Assembly (NCBI GenBank): GCA_023436245.1
Contig: JAEZJZ010000070.1
Span: forward strand, 1-16,753
DNA length: 16,753 nucleotides
DNA from: Bacillota bacterium
GTDB lineage: Bacteria; Bacillota; UBA994; UBA5500
Direction of reading: 5' to 3'
The translations under genes and the position numbers were made by a program. This document shows, one piece after another, positions 7,015 through 13,273 of this stretch. The notes under the pieces are model-generated. The model saw only the letters and a list, made by a program, of their open reading frames with translations. It did not search any database and was not told where the DNA came from. Each line of letters starts with the position of its first letter. The stretch's first letter is position 1.

Positions 7015-7635
7015 CTACTGCGGCGCCGACTGCAGTTCGAGCTGCGCCCGAAACACGACCTCGCTACTCGCTGTGTTCACACCCTCAATGTAGCGCAGAT
7101 CAGGGCTCGCGGGCACTGCCTCGCGGTAGATGGCGACCGTGTGGCCAGGAAGCGCTTCGTGTACAAAGTTGATCTCGATGCTGGCCACCCGGCGTTCGCG
7201 GTGAACCTCCCGTGGAAAACAGTCCATGATGAAGTCGATGTACTTACAGTTGTTCAGGTGACCGTTGACATCGATGTCGCTGTAGCCGATCACCCGCCGA
7301 TAGGCGACCTCCAGATCCCCTGCCGGCTGTAGCCAGCCTGCCCCACTCACCTTCGATCGCTCTGGCTGAGCGAACCTCAGGCAGTTCCAGCGGAACATGA
7401 CTGGTGCGGCGCAGCTTGCGCTGCGCGATGTCCATGATCACCCACTGCGAGACAGCGGCCGCCACCACCGTGCCTCCGCCGCCAAGTTGGCGATGTCCTG
7501 AAAGTAGTTGAACAATGCACTCAGCTTCAGCCTGCGATTGAAGTCAATGTCGTTTAGGCTCACGGAATAGTCTTTCAGATAGATCGCCGAGGTACTCGTC
7601 TCAAGCCACTCCCTTTCTGGGGAAAATCGGCACAC
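7015..7635 (-). pseudogene. Acyl-ACP thioesterase, frameshifted and internally deleted
   Basis: Three reading frames in succession read as one FatA/FatB-type bacterial acyl-ACP thioesterase, which releases fatty acids from acyl carrier protein. Frame A (7635 to about 7474) gives the N-terminal hotdog part: YLKDYSVSLNDIDFN, RLKLSALFNYFQDIANLAAEA. Frame B (about 7471 to 7373) gives VVAAAVSQWVIMDIAQRKL and HVPLELPEV. Frame C (about 7350 to 7015) gives the second hotdog: LEVAYRRVIGYSDIDVNGHLNN, KYIDFIMDCF, IEINFVHEALPG. The whole span codes for about 206 residues, whereas the family usually has about 240-260. The segment normally found between AAEA and SQWV (roughly 50-60 residues) is missing, so a deletion joined the two pieces. 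Two frame changes plus a deletion argue for true decay rather than a sequencing error. Confidence 0.82.
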
Positions 7636-7849
7636 TCCCTTTCACCAACCAATAGGGTTCGCGCAGTTATTCTGCTGAGAGGACAGCGCCGTCACTTGCC
7701 AACAGTTCGCTTCAGGCAGAGAATATCCTGCAACCTGGTGCACCTGGAACGGGGGGACTGTCCCCTCGTTCCATTCCTGCATTCTATTCGCCCTGCTGGG
7801 ACCGCATAGCAGTTCTGCCGGCGGGGATCTTATCCCTGAGGTGATGGTG
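7636..7849. other. Spacer between the broken thioesterase and splB
   Basis: A 214-bp divergent spacer holding the 27-bp palindrome (7746-7772) and the splB ribosome binding site GAGGTGAT (7838-7845). A convincing vegetative promoter was not found: TTGCCA at 7696 has only a poor partner near 7721. No small gene seen. Confidence 0.5.
7746..7772. repeat. 27-bp palindromic GGGGAC element
   Basis: GGAACGGGGGGAC-T-GTCCCCTCGTTCC. Thirteen positions pair across one central T, counting one G-T wobble. The left arm occurs exactly, in reverse complement, at bases 1-13 of the window. Related G-tract/GAC cores lie near 2786, 2819 and 5535. Likely a dispersed intergenic repeat rather than a gene-specific operator. 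Confidence 0.75.
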
Positions 7850-8875
7850 ATGTATCTCTGGCGTCCGCAACGAGTGATCTTCGAACCGCAGGCTCTGGAA
7901 TATGAACGGGGAAAGCGACTGTTTCGCCTCTTTTCCAGTCAACCGGGAGTACAACTAGCCAAGACTCCCTCGCACAACCGGGTCACTGGCATCCCCGGCA
8001 AGACTGCGGAGGAGATGTATGACGAGGCTAAGCGTACCATGGTGGTCGGTGTGCGCAAGAGCTCCGAGTTCGCCACCTGCAAACCTTCTGCCCACTACCA
8101 ACTGCCCCTGGCCACCAGTTGCCCGGGCAAGTGCGAGTATTGCTATCTGAACACAACGCTTGGGAAGAAGCCCTATGTTCGCATCTACGTCAATGTGGAA
8201 GAAGTACTGGAGAAAGCGAGTGAGTACATCGCGGCCCGCCTGCCGGAGACGACCGTCTTTGAGGGGGCGGCCACTGGCGATCCGTTGGCGGTGGAGGATT
8301 ACAGCGACGCCTTGAAGACCGCGATCAGTTACTTCGCCGCTCAAGACTCGGCGCGCTTCCGCTTCGTCACCAAGTTCACCAATGTCGACTCCCTGCTTGG
8401 GCTGGAACATAACAACCATACCCGCTTTCGTTTCAGCCTGAACGCCGACTCGGTGATCGCGCGCTATGAGCAAGGCACGCCGCGCCTAGCAGAGAGGCTA
8501 GCGGCGGCGCGCAAGGTGCAACAGGCAGGCTACCCCTTAGGCTTCCTGATCGCACCAATCTTCATCTACCCCGGCTGGCAGGATGAATACGGCCAGATGC
8601 TGATGGAACTGCAGGCGCAGCTGCCAGCGGATACTGAGGACCTGACCTTTGAACTGATCGCCCATCGCTACACCACCCGCGCAAAGAACAACATTCTGGA
8701 CCGCAATCCGGAAAGCACTCTGCCCATGGCTGACGAAGACCGCAAGTACAAGTATGGACAGTTCGGCTACGGCAAGTTCGTCTATCCTAAGGAGGCATAT
8801 GAAGAAATTCGTGGTTTCTTCGAGAGGGCCTTAGCGGAGCTCTTCCCAGGAGCCAAGACTGAGTATCTGGTCTAG
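7850..8875 (+). CDS. splB: Spore photoproduct lyase (radical SAM) with Ala at the position of catalytic Cys141
   Basis: A 341-residue radical S-adenosylmethionine enzyme matching spore photoproduct lyase along its length; the family repairs 5-thyminyl-5,6-dihydrothymine in germinating spores. The [4Fe-4S] motif is C91-x3-C95-x2-C98 (SCPGKCEYCYLNTTLG), followed by KPYVRIYVNVEEVLE, RFRFVTKFTNVDSLL, TRFRFSLNADSVI, AGYPLGFLIAPIF, LTFELIAHR and a typical KYKYGQFGYGKFVYPKE end. Aligned by eye with the Bacillus subtilis protein as I recall it, numbering agrees through this region, yet residue 141 is Ala (FEGAATGDP versus FEASCTSDI). An additional Cys77 occurs in TCKPSAHY. ATG 7850 is preferred to GTG 7841 because GAGG (7838-7841) then has an 8-nt spacing and the length matches the family. 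Transcribed alone. Confidence 0.9.
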   Translation: MYLWRPQRVIFEPQALEYERGKRLFRLFSSQPGVQLAKTPSHNRVTGIPGKTAEEMYDEAKRTMVVGVRKSSEFATCKPSAHYQLPLATSCPGKCEYCYLNTTLGKKPYVRIYVNVEEVLEKASEYIAARLPETTVFEGAATGDPLAVEDYSDALKTAISYFAAQDSARFRFVTKFTNVDSLLGLEHNNHTRFRFSLNADSVIARYEQGTPRLAERLAAARKVQQAGYPLGFLIAPIFIYPGWQDEYGQMLMELQAQLPADTEDLTFELIAHRYTTRAKNNILDRNPESTLPMADEDRKYKYGQFGYGKFVYPKEAYEEIRGFFERALAELFPGAKTEYLV

Positions 8876-8951
8876 ACATCGCGGTGACTGCAACTATTTG
8901 GAAGCAGGCGCGTATTAGCCTCCAAACCCAAAACAGGGAGGCGTTGTCTGC

Positions 8952-9103
8952 GTGAGCAGGAAGATCGGACTATTGTTGCTGCTGTTGGCGGTGCTGCGCT
9001 CAATGCCGACCATAGAGCCGCATTCGATCTCCGCTTACTGAGGGATGAGAAGTCCGACCAGTGGAAAGTGTGGACTATCACGCAAACTAGGGCAGGAAAC
9101 TAG
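8952..9103 (+). pseudogene. Possible remnant of a small secreted protein gene
   Basis: From GTG 8952, with AGGGAGG ending 10 nt upstream, a short frame reads MSRKIGLLLLLLAVLRSMPT and stops at 9041. Its start looks like a lipoprotein or signal peptide. An overlapping frame, ending at 9103, reads AFDLRLLRDEKSDQWKVWTI, which looks like the C-terminal strands of a folded domain. The simplest reading is one gene reduced by deletion and frameshift. The minus strand is also open across this area, so chance remains possible. Confidence 0.3.
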
Positions 9104-9187
9104 CCCAATAGTGAAACCGCTTTGTCGCCGCACGAGGCCAATGGGCACGTGCGGCTTTGCACTACCGAGGCAAACCACATACAGCCG

Positions 9188-9205
9188 GGTCGCATGCATG
9201 CGACC
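9188..9205. promoter_or_regulatory. 18-bp perfect palindrome, candidate operator
   Basis: GGTCGCATGCATGCGACC is its own reverse complement over 18 bases. It lies 49 bp upstream of the TATAAT box of the MFS gene, a position where an activator or repressor could act. No regulator gene is adjacent except the GyrI-like ligand-binding protein further downstream. Confidence 0.45.
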
Positions 9206-9254
9206 TCTACGTGCCCACACATAATCGCCCTCCATCACCCCCTGCCCACTGGTG

Positions 9255-9260
9255 TATAAT
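9255..9260 (+). promoter_or_regulatory. Candidate -10 box of the MFS transporter gene
   Basis: A perfect TATAAT 34 bp before the ATG. The region 17-18 bp upstream (about 9232-9237) shows no good -35 hexamer, so the promoter may need an activator. Confidence 0.5.
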
Positions 9261-9294
9261 TCTCTGGTAACGACAGCAGAGGGCAGGTGAGAAG

Positions 9295-10554
9295 ATGGCT
9301 CGGTCTGGTCGTCCCGTGGGCAGCAACCCCTTGGCGGCACTCAAGCATGCAGACTTCCGGCTCTACTGGTCTGGACAGAGCATCTCCCTGATCGGCACGG
9401 CCATGCAGCGCGCCGGACAGGCTTGGCTAGTGCTGACGATGAAGGACTCCCCCTTCCTGCTCGGTCTGGTGGGGGCAGTGCAGTTCATCCCAGTGCTGCT
9501 GCTCAGCCTGTTCGCCGGAGTCGTGGCTGACCGCGTCTCCAAGCGCAAGATGACGGTGGTCACCCAGCTACTGCTCTGCCTCCAGGCTCTCTGCCTGGCC
9601 GCGCTTGTCCACTACGGACGGGTGCACTACTGGCACGTGCTGGCACTGGCCGCCCTCCAGGGCACGTGTATGGCCTTTGATACACCCATCCGCCAGTCGT
9701 TTATCCACGATCTGGTCGGAAAGCGAGATCTGATGAACGCGATCGCCCTCAACTCGGCCATGGACAACGGCGCCCGCATTGTGGGGCCGGCCATCGGCGG
9801 TTTGATCATGGACGCATTTGGCCCCGCCATGGCCTTTCTACTAAACGGCGTCAGCTACCTCTTCGTGGTAGCCGCCCTGCTCTTGATGAAGGTGACCGAG
9901 TCAGCCAAGAGCGTCGGTCGGCACAACTTCGGCCGAGATATCTCCGAGGGTATCAGCTTCGCCCGCAAGACACCGAACATCCGCAGCACGCTGCTCTTAG
10001 TTGGCTTAGTCGGCATCTTCGCCCTCAATCTGAACGTGCTGGTGCCGGTCTTCGCCAAGGACGTGTTCGGTCTGGGCGCCACCGGCTACGGCGTGATGAT
10101 GTCCTTCGTGGGGATCGGGGCGCTGTGCGGAGCCCTCACCCTGGCCTCATTCTCGCATCATGGTCCCCACAGGCGGCTGCTCTATGGCGGCGCGATCGCC
10201 CTCGGCCTGTTCGAGATCCTGCAGTTCCTGCCGGGCAACTATGCCGTCGCCTGCGCCATCCTCTTCCTCAGTGGCTGGGCTCAGATCACGTACGGAGCGA
10301 CCGCTAACTCCAGCCTGCAGGTCAGCACCCCGGACCATTTGCGCGGCCGGGTGATGAGCCTCTACGCCTTTCTGGATCAGGGCTCAGTTCCGGCCGGCTA
10401 TCTCTTTGCCGGAACCACTGTGGGGCTGTTAGGGGCGCGCGGTGGGTTTCTGGCTTGCGGTGTCACCACCCTGCTGGCGGTCGGTGGTCTGCTCTGGCTC
10501 GGGCGTGGACAACAGAATACCCTGAGAAACCAGGAAATCCGCAAAGAGGCATGA
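9295..10554 (+). CDS. MFS transporter (MFS_3/EntS-like exporter)
   Basis: A 419-residue major facilitator superfamily protein with about twelve hydrophobic segments. It starts with the family-typical NPLAALKHADFRLYWSGQSI then SLIGTAMQRAGQAWLV. The loop GVVADRVSKRKM is the MFS loop 2-3 motif, followed by FDTPIRQSFIHDLVG and LMNAIALNSAMDNGARIVGP, characteristic of the EntS/MFS_3 subgroup annotated as enterobactin or drug exporters. The second half carries GVMMSFVGIGALCGALTLAS and PDHLRGRVMSLYAF. Start ATG 9295 follows AGGTGAG by 3-4 nt. The substrate cannot be deduced. It is probably monocistronic, with a TATAAT box upstream and a strong hairpin downstream. Confidence 0.92.
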   Translation: MARSGRPVGSNPLAALKHADFRLYWSGQSISLIGTAMQRAGQAWLVLTMKDSPFLLGLVGAVQFIPVLLLSLFAGVVADRVSKRKMTVVTQLLLCLQALCLAALVHYGRVHYWHVLALAALQGTCMAFDTPIRQSFIHDLVGKRDLMNAIALNSAMDNGARIVGPAIGGLIMDAFGPAMAFLLNGVSYLFVVAALLLMKVTESAKSVGRHNFGRDISEGISFARKTPNIRSTLLLVGLVGIFALNLNVLVPVFAKDVFGLGATGYGVMMSFVGIGALCGALTLASFSHHGPHRRLLYGGAIALGLFEILQFLPGNYAVACAILFLSGWAQITYGATANSSLQVSTPDHLRGRVMSLYAFLDQGSVPAGYLFAGTTVGLLGARGGFLACGVTTLLAVGGLLWLGRGQQNTLRNQEIRKEA

Positions 10555-10574
10555 GCCTGGACCGCAGGCGCGCG

Positions 10575-10605
10575 ATGAGACGAAGGGCCAGGCCCTTCGT
10601 CTCAT
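10575..10605 (+). terminator. Long perfect hairpin after the MFS gene
   Basis: ATGAGACGAAGGGCC (10575-10589) and its exact reverse complement (10591-10605) flank a single A, 21 bp after the MFS stop codon. No T-tract follows, so it is a probable, not certain, terminator. Confidence 0.65.
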
Positions 10606-10663
10606 GCATTAGTATCCATGTTATGATAAGCTTGACTTGAAATCTATGGAACCAGCCTGGCGT

Positions 10664-10680
10664 GCCACCGGAACGGTGGC
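10664..10680 (+). promoter_or_regulatory. Hairpin in the leader of the GyrI-like gene
   Basis: GCCACCG-GAA-CGGTGGC: a perfect 7-bp stem with a GAA loop, ending 16 bp before the Shine-Dalgarno (10697-10703). It may protect the mRNA 5' end or be a regulator site. A TATGAT box at 10622-10627 is a weak -10 candidate. Confidence 0.4.
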
Positions 10681-10710
10681 TCCGGCTAGCAGTTCGCAGG
10701 AGGATGAAAT

Positions 10711-11343
10711 ATGGAGAAGATTGACCTGAAGAAACAGTGGAAAGAACTGTACAGCGCCTCAGCCAAAGATGTGCAAATAGTCCAGGTTCCAGCCCTGAAT
10801 CGACTGGCTGTCGACGGTTGCGGCAACCCAAATAGCGCTCCCGCGTACCAAGAGGCGATGGAAGCGCTCTATTCCCTCTCCTATACACTGAAGTTCATGC
10901 ACAAACAGCGTCCGAATGGCACTGATTATACGGTGATGCCGCTGGAGGGGCTCTGGTGGGTGCCGAACATGGCCGAGTTCAGCCTGGAGAACAAGGATGC
11001 TTGGCAATGGACGGCACTGATCGTGCAACCCGACTTCGTGACGGCCGACGACTTGCAGTTGGCCATCCAACAGCTGCAGCGGAAGGGCAAGGACCCAGCA
11101 GTACTCGAGAGAGCCAGGCTGGAACGGGTAGAGGAAGGGCTAGCCGTCCAAATCATGCACCTCGGGCCCTATGCAGATGAGGCGCCGACGATTGCGCGCC
11201 TGCATGCCTTCATCGCGGAACAAGGCTTTCTGCTCTCCGGCAAGCACCATGAGATCTACCTCGGAGACCCACGACGAACGGCGCCGGAGAAGCTGAAGAC
11301 AATCATCCGCCAGCCGATGCACCGGCCTACACCGCAGTTCTGA
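10711..11343 (+). CDS. GyrI-like small-molecule-binding domain protein
   Basis: A 210-residue soluble protein with the features of the GyrI-like/SHOCT-free stand-alone effector-binding family (related to the ligand domains of AraC/BmrR-type regulators). It has KQWKELYSASAKDVQIVQVP near the N-terminus, FLAVDG-like RLAVDGCGNPN, a YTVMPLEGLWW block, and the typical C-terminal VQIMHLGPYADEAPTIARLH and KHHEIYLGDPRRTAPEKLKT. There is no DNA-binding domain, so it probably binds or hydrolyses a small hydrophobic ligand rather than regulating directly. Start ATG 10711 follows CAGGAGG by 7 nt. It stands between the MFS exporter and the his operon, each separated by hairpins or its own promoter. Family is well supported; ligand unknown. 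Confidence 0.85.
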   Translation: MEKIDLKKQWKELYSASAKDVQIVQVPALNRLAVDGCGNPNSAPAYQEAMEALYSLSYTLKFMHKQRPNGTDYTVMPLEGLWWVPNMAEFSLENKDAWQWTALIVQPDFVTADDLQLAIQQLQRKGKDPAVLERARLERVEEGLAVQIMHLGPYADEAPTIARLHAFIAEQGFLLSGKHHEIYLGDPRRTAPEKLKTIIRQPMHRPTPQF

Positions 11344-11374
11344 TCTGACCCACGGATTCTTACACTCTCCCCTC

Positions 11375-11403
11375 TTGACGCTTTACCGCTTTACCACTAT
11401 ACT
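11375..11403 (+). promoter_or_regulatory. Sigma-A-type promoter of the his operon
   Basis: -35 TTGACG at 11375-11380, a 17-bp spacer, and -10 TATACT at 11398-11403. Transcription would start near 11410, just before the T-box leader. Confidence 0.85.
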
Positions 11404-11424
11404 GTGTTAAAGCGCGACACCAAT

Positions 11425-11667
11425 GACTGGGAGAGTAGGGTTCTGCACAGGTCAGAGCGAGTCGGCGAGGGTGCAAGGCCGACACCGATGGCAGGATCGC
11501 GAAGCACACCCAAGAGGGTTTGTCTGAACCCCACTGCGGTCAGTAGGGCAAAACGTTACCTGGCGTTAACAGGCATGAGTGGGCCGGCCATCTGCCGGTC
11601 AATTAGGGTGGGACCACGGGAGACTTCTCGTCCCTTTAGGGGTGAGGAGTCTTTCTTTTTGTCTTTT
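11425..11667 (+). promoter_or_regulatory. T-box riboswitch (tRNA-His responsive) of the his operon
   Basis: All landmark elements are visible. Stem I has the AGAGTAGGG stretch (11432-11440) on its 5' side, a distal hairpin GTCGGC/GCCGAC with the conserved GGTGCAAG loop (about 11470-11477), and the specifier-loop run GAAG-CAC-ACCC, in which CAC (11505-11507) is a His codon. The T-box AGGG-TGGG-ACC (11605-11615) pairs with GTCCCT (11630-11635) to form the antiterminator, leaving UGGG as the bulge. UGG pairs with the tRNA CCA end, and the variable G (11612) fits C73, the unusual discriminator base of bacterial tRNA-His. Uncharged tRNA-His would stabilise the antiterminator and allow transcription of hisZGDCBH. 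Two independent specificity signals agree. Confidence 0.95.
11621..11660 (+). terminator. Intrinsic terminator of the T-box leader
   Basis: A 14-bp stem with three G-U wobbles (11621-11634 with 11639-11652), loop TTTA, followed by TTCTTTTTG and more Ts. Its 5' arm contains the GTCCC segment that the antiterminator needs, so the two structures exclude each other. Confidence 0.93.
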
Positions 11668-11680
11668 TGGAGGTGATCTA

Positions 11681-12616
11681 TTGGCCAACCAACACTTTCG
11701 TACCGCCAGAGAGCAATCCAAGCTAAGGTGGCTGGAAGAGAAGCTGCTCTCCGAGTTCAGCAGGCAGGGCTATTTGGAGGTGGACACCCCCATTCTGGAG
11801 GTCCCTCGTCGGGAGCAGGATGGCGTCTTCTCGCTCCTTGGCCAAGACAATGAACTGCTGGCCCTGCGGCCCGACTTCACGCGGGCAATCGCTGCTTGGG
11901 CGGCCGTTCAGAAGCAGCAGCGACAGAAATATGCTTACTTTGGGCAGGTGTTTCGTCGCTCTGAAGCCAACACCGCTGGGTTGCAGGTGCTGCTGCAGGC
12001 CGGGGTTGAGTTGCTGGGCGAAGACGCCCCGGAAGCGGGCGTGGCCATGGTGGCATTGGCCATTGACAGCCTGCGTGCATCAGGCGCATCAGAGCCATGC
12101 ATCGTGCTGGGACATACCGGCTTCCTGCAGGCAGCATTCCGCGACCTCCGCCTAAGAGAGGCAGAACAGCGACAGTTGCTGCAGGCCCTAGTCAGTCGTG
12201 ACCTGGTCGCGTGGCATCAGCTGGCTGAACTATCTGCCGCACCGCCCGAGCTACAGCGATTGCCGGAGCTTTGCGGCGATGCCGCTGTCCTGGACGAAGC
12301 TCGGCGAATGGGACTCGGACCGTTGACGGCAACCGTGCTGTCCGAACTGCGGGAGACACTGGCCAGTCTGACAGAGCTCGGATACGGCTCGTCGCTCAGG
12401 CTGAACCTGGGGCTTTGCGCTCAGTTGGATTACTACAGCGGCCTGCTCTTCGAGGGCTATCTGCCGGGGGTCGGTGAGCCAGTGCTGCACGGCGGCAGGT
12501 ATGACCGGCTACTGCAGCAGCTGGGCGCAGATCTACCTGCAACCGGATTTGCCATCTCCGTCGACCGACTGCTGCCACTCTGCTCCGGGGGGTGTGACCG
12601 TGCTCTGCAAGGCTGA
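11681..12616 (+). CDS. hisZ: ATP phosphoribosyltransferase regulatory subunit HisZ
   Basis: A 311-residue class II aminoacyl-tRNA-synthetase-like protein, the HisRS paralogue that joins short HisG to form the active, histidine-sensitive ATP phosphoribosyltransferase. Seen: SEFSRQGYLEVDTPILEV (motif 1 region), LALRPDFTRAIA, FGQVFRRSEANTAGLQVLLQ with AGVELLG (motif 2 region), LRLNLGLCAQLDYYSGLLFEG and HGGRYDRLLQQLGADLPATG with FAISVDRLLPL. It has no anticodon-binding domain, as expected for HisZ. The start is TTG 11681: a near-perfect Shine-Dalgarno GGAGGTGAT lies at 11669-11677 with 7 nt between GGAGG and TTG, and the upstream part of the frame is T-box and terminator sequence. It overlaps hisG. 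Confidence 0.93.
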   Translation: MANQHFRTAREQSKLRWLEEKLLSEFSRQGYLEVDTPILEVPRREQDGVFSLLGQDNELLALRPDFTRAIAAWAAVQKQQRQKYAYFGQVFRRSEANTAGLQVLLQAGVELLGEDAPEAGVAMVALAIDSLRASGASEPCIVLGHTGFLQAAFRDLRLREAEQRQLLQALVSRDLVAWHQLAELSAAPPELQRLPELCGDAAVLDEARRMGLGPLTATVLSELRETLASLTELGYGSSLRLNLGLCAQLDYYSGLLFEGYLPGVGEPVLHGGRYDRLLQQLGADLPATGFAISVDRLLPLCSGGCDRALQG

Positions 12617-13271
12617 CCCAGGCCGCCTATTGACCATCGCCCTGCCCAAGGGCCGCATGCAGGCGGAGTGTTTGCGGCTGTTGACCGCAATCGGTCTTGA
12701 CGGGCAAGCGGTCAGCGAGGATTCACGCAGCCTGCTCTTTCACTCTCCAGGGCAGCCGGTGCGCTATCTGCTGGCCCGACCGACCGATGTCCCCACCTAC
12801 GTCGAGCGCGGCGCCGCCGATCTCGGCTTCACCGGCAAAGACGTACTGCTGGAGGAACAGCCGGATGTGTACGAACTGCTCGATCTCGGCTTTGGCCGCT
12901 GCCGGTTTGTGCTGGCAGGACCGAGCCGCCTGGCCGGACGACCGCTCAGTCGTGAACACTTTCCGCAAAGAGTCGCCACCAAGTTTCCCCGCATCGCACA
13001 AGCATTCTTCACCAAGAAGCAATGGCCGGTTGACCTGATCTGCCTGCACGGCGCAGTTGAACTAGCGCCGAATGTAGGGCTAGCCGACCTGATTGTGGAC
13101 ATCGTTTCCACCGGCCAAACTCTGGCTGATAACGGCCTGACGGTGTTGTCTGAGATACTGCCCTCGTCCATGCGCCTCATCGCCAATCGCGCCAGCTTCA
13201 TTCTGAAGTCAGCTGAGATCAACCAAATCAGGTCGAGCCTGCAGCAGCTTGCCTTAAGGGAGGATTGTTGA
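12600..13271 (+). CDS. hisG: ATP phosphoribosyltransferase catalytic subunit, short form
   Basis: Catalyses the first step of histidine synthesis, joining ATP and PRPP. With 223 residues it is the short form lacking the C-terminal regulatory domain, which agrees with hisZ next to it. Motifs: LTIALPKGRM, the segment PTDVPTYVERGAADLGFTGK, DVYELLDLGFGRCRFVLAGP, and VELAPNVGLADLIVDIVSTG followed by QTL, the PRPP-binding end. The start is a choice between GTG 12594 and GTG 12600. A G6 run (12587-12592) gives a 7-nt spacing for 12600 but only 1 nt for 12594, so 12600 is preferred. It overlaps the end of hisZ by 17 bp, which suggests translational coupling. Confidence 0.93.
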   Translation: MLCKADPGRLLTIALPKGRMQAECLRLLTAIGLDGQAVSEDSRSLLFHSPGQPVRYLLARPTDVPTYVERGAADLGFTGKDVLLEEQPDVYELLDLGFGRCRFVLAGPSRLAGRPLSREHFPQRVATKFPRIAQAFFTKKQWPVDLICLHGAVELAPNVGLADLIVDIVSTGQTLADNGLTVLSEILPSSMRLIANRASFILKSAEINQIRSSLQQLALREDC

Positions 13272-13273
13272 CC

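Larger units (their letters stand above)
9104..9294. other. Inverted-repeat-rich upstream region of the MFS gene
   Basis: Contains the hairpin GCCGCACG/CGTGCGGC (9127-9134 with 9148-9155, followed by TTTG), the 18-bp perfect palindrome at 9188-9205, and a longer-range pair GGGCACGT/ACGTGCCC (9143-9150 with 9209-9216). No gene seen. The first hairpin could end transcription coming from splB; the palindrome is operator-like. Confidence 0.55.

Noticed and set aside
7804..7832. Sigma-G-like promoter for splB: GCATA, 17-bp spacer, GATCTTA (consensus-like CATNNTA with one mismatch)
   Set aside because: Attractive because splB is a forespore gene in Bacillus, but transcription would begin at about 7839, inside the ribosome binding site (7838-7845), leaving almost no leader. 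Likely chance.
10632..10660. TTGACT at 10632 as a -35 box for the GyrI-like gene
   Set aside because: At 17 bp spacing the sequence is GCCTGG, which is not a plausible -10.
11579..11680. Upstream part of the open frame leading into hisZ
   Set aside because: It consists of the T-box antiterminator and terminator; the TTG at 11681 has an excellent Shine-Dalgarno.
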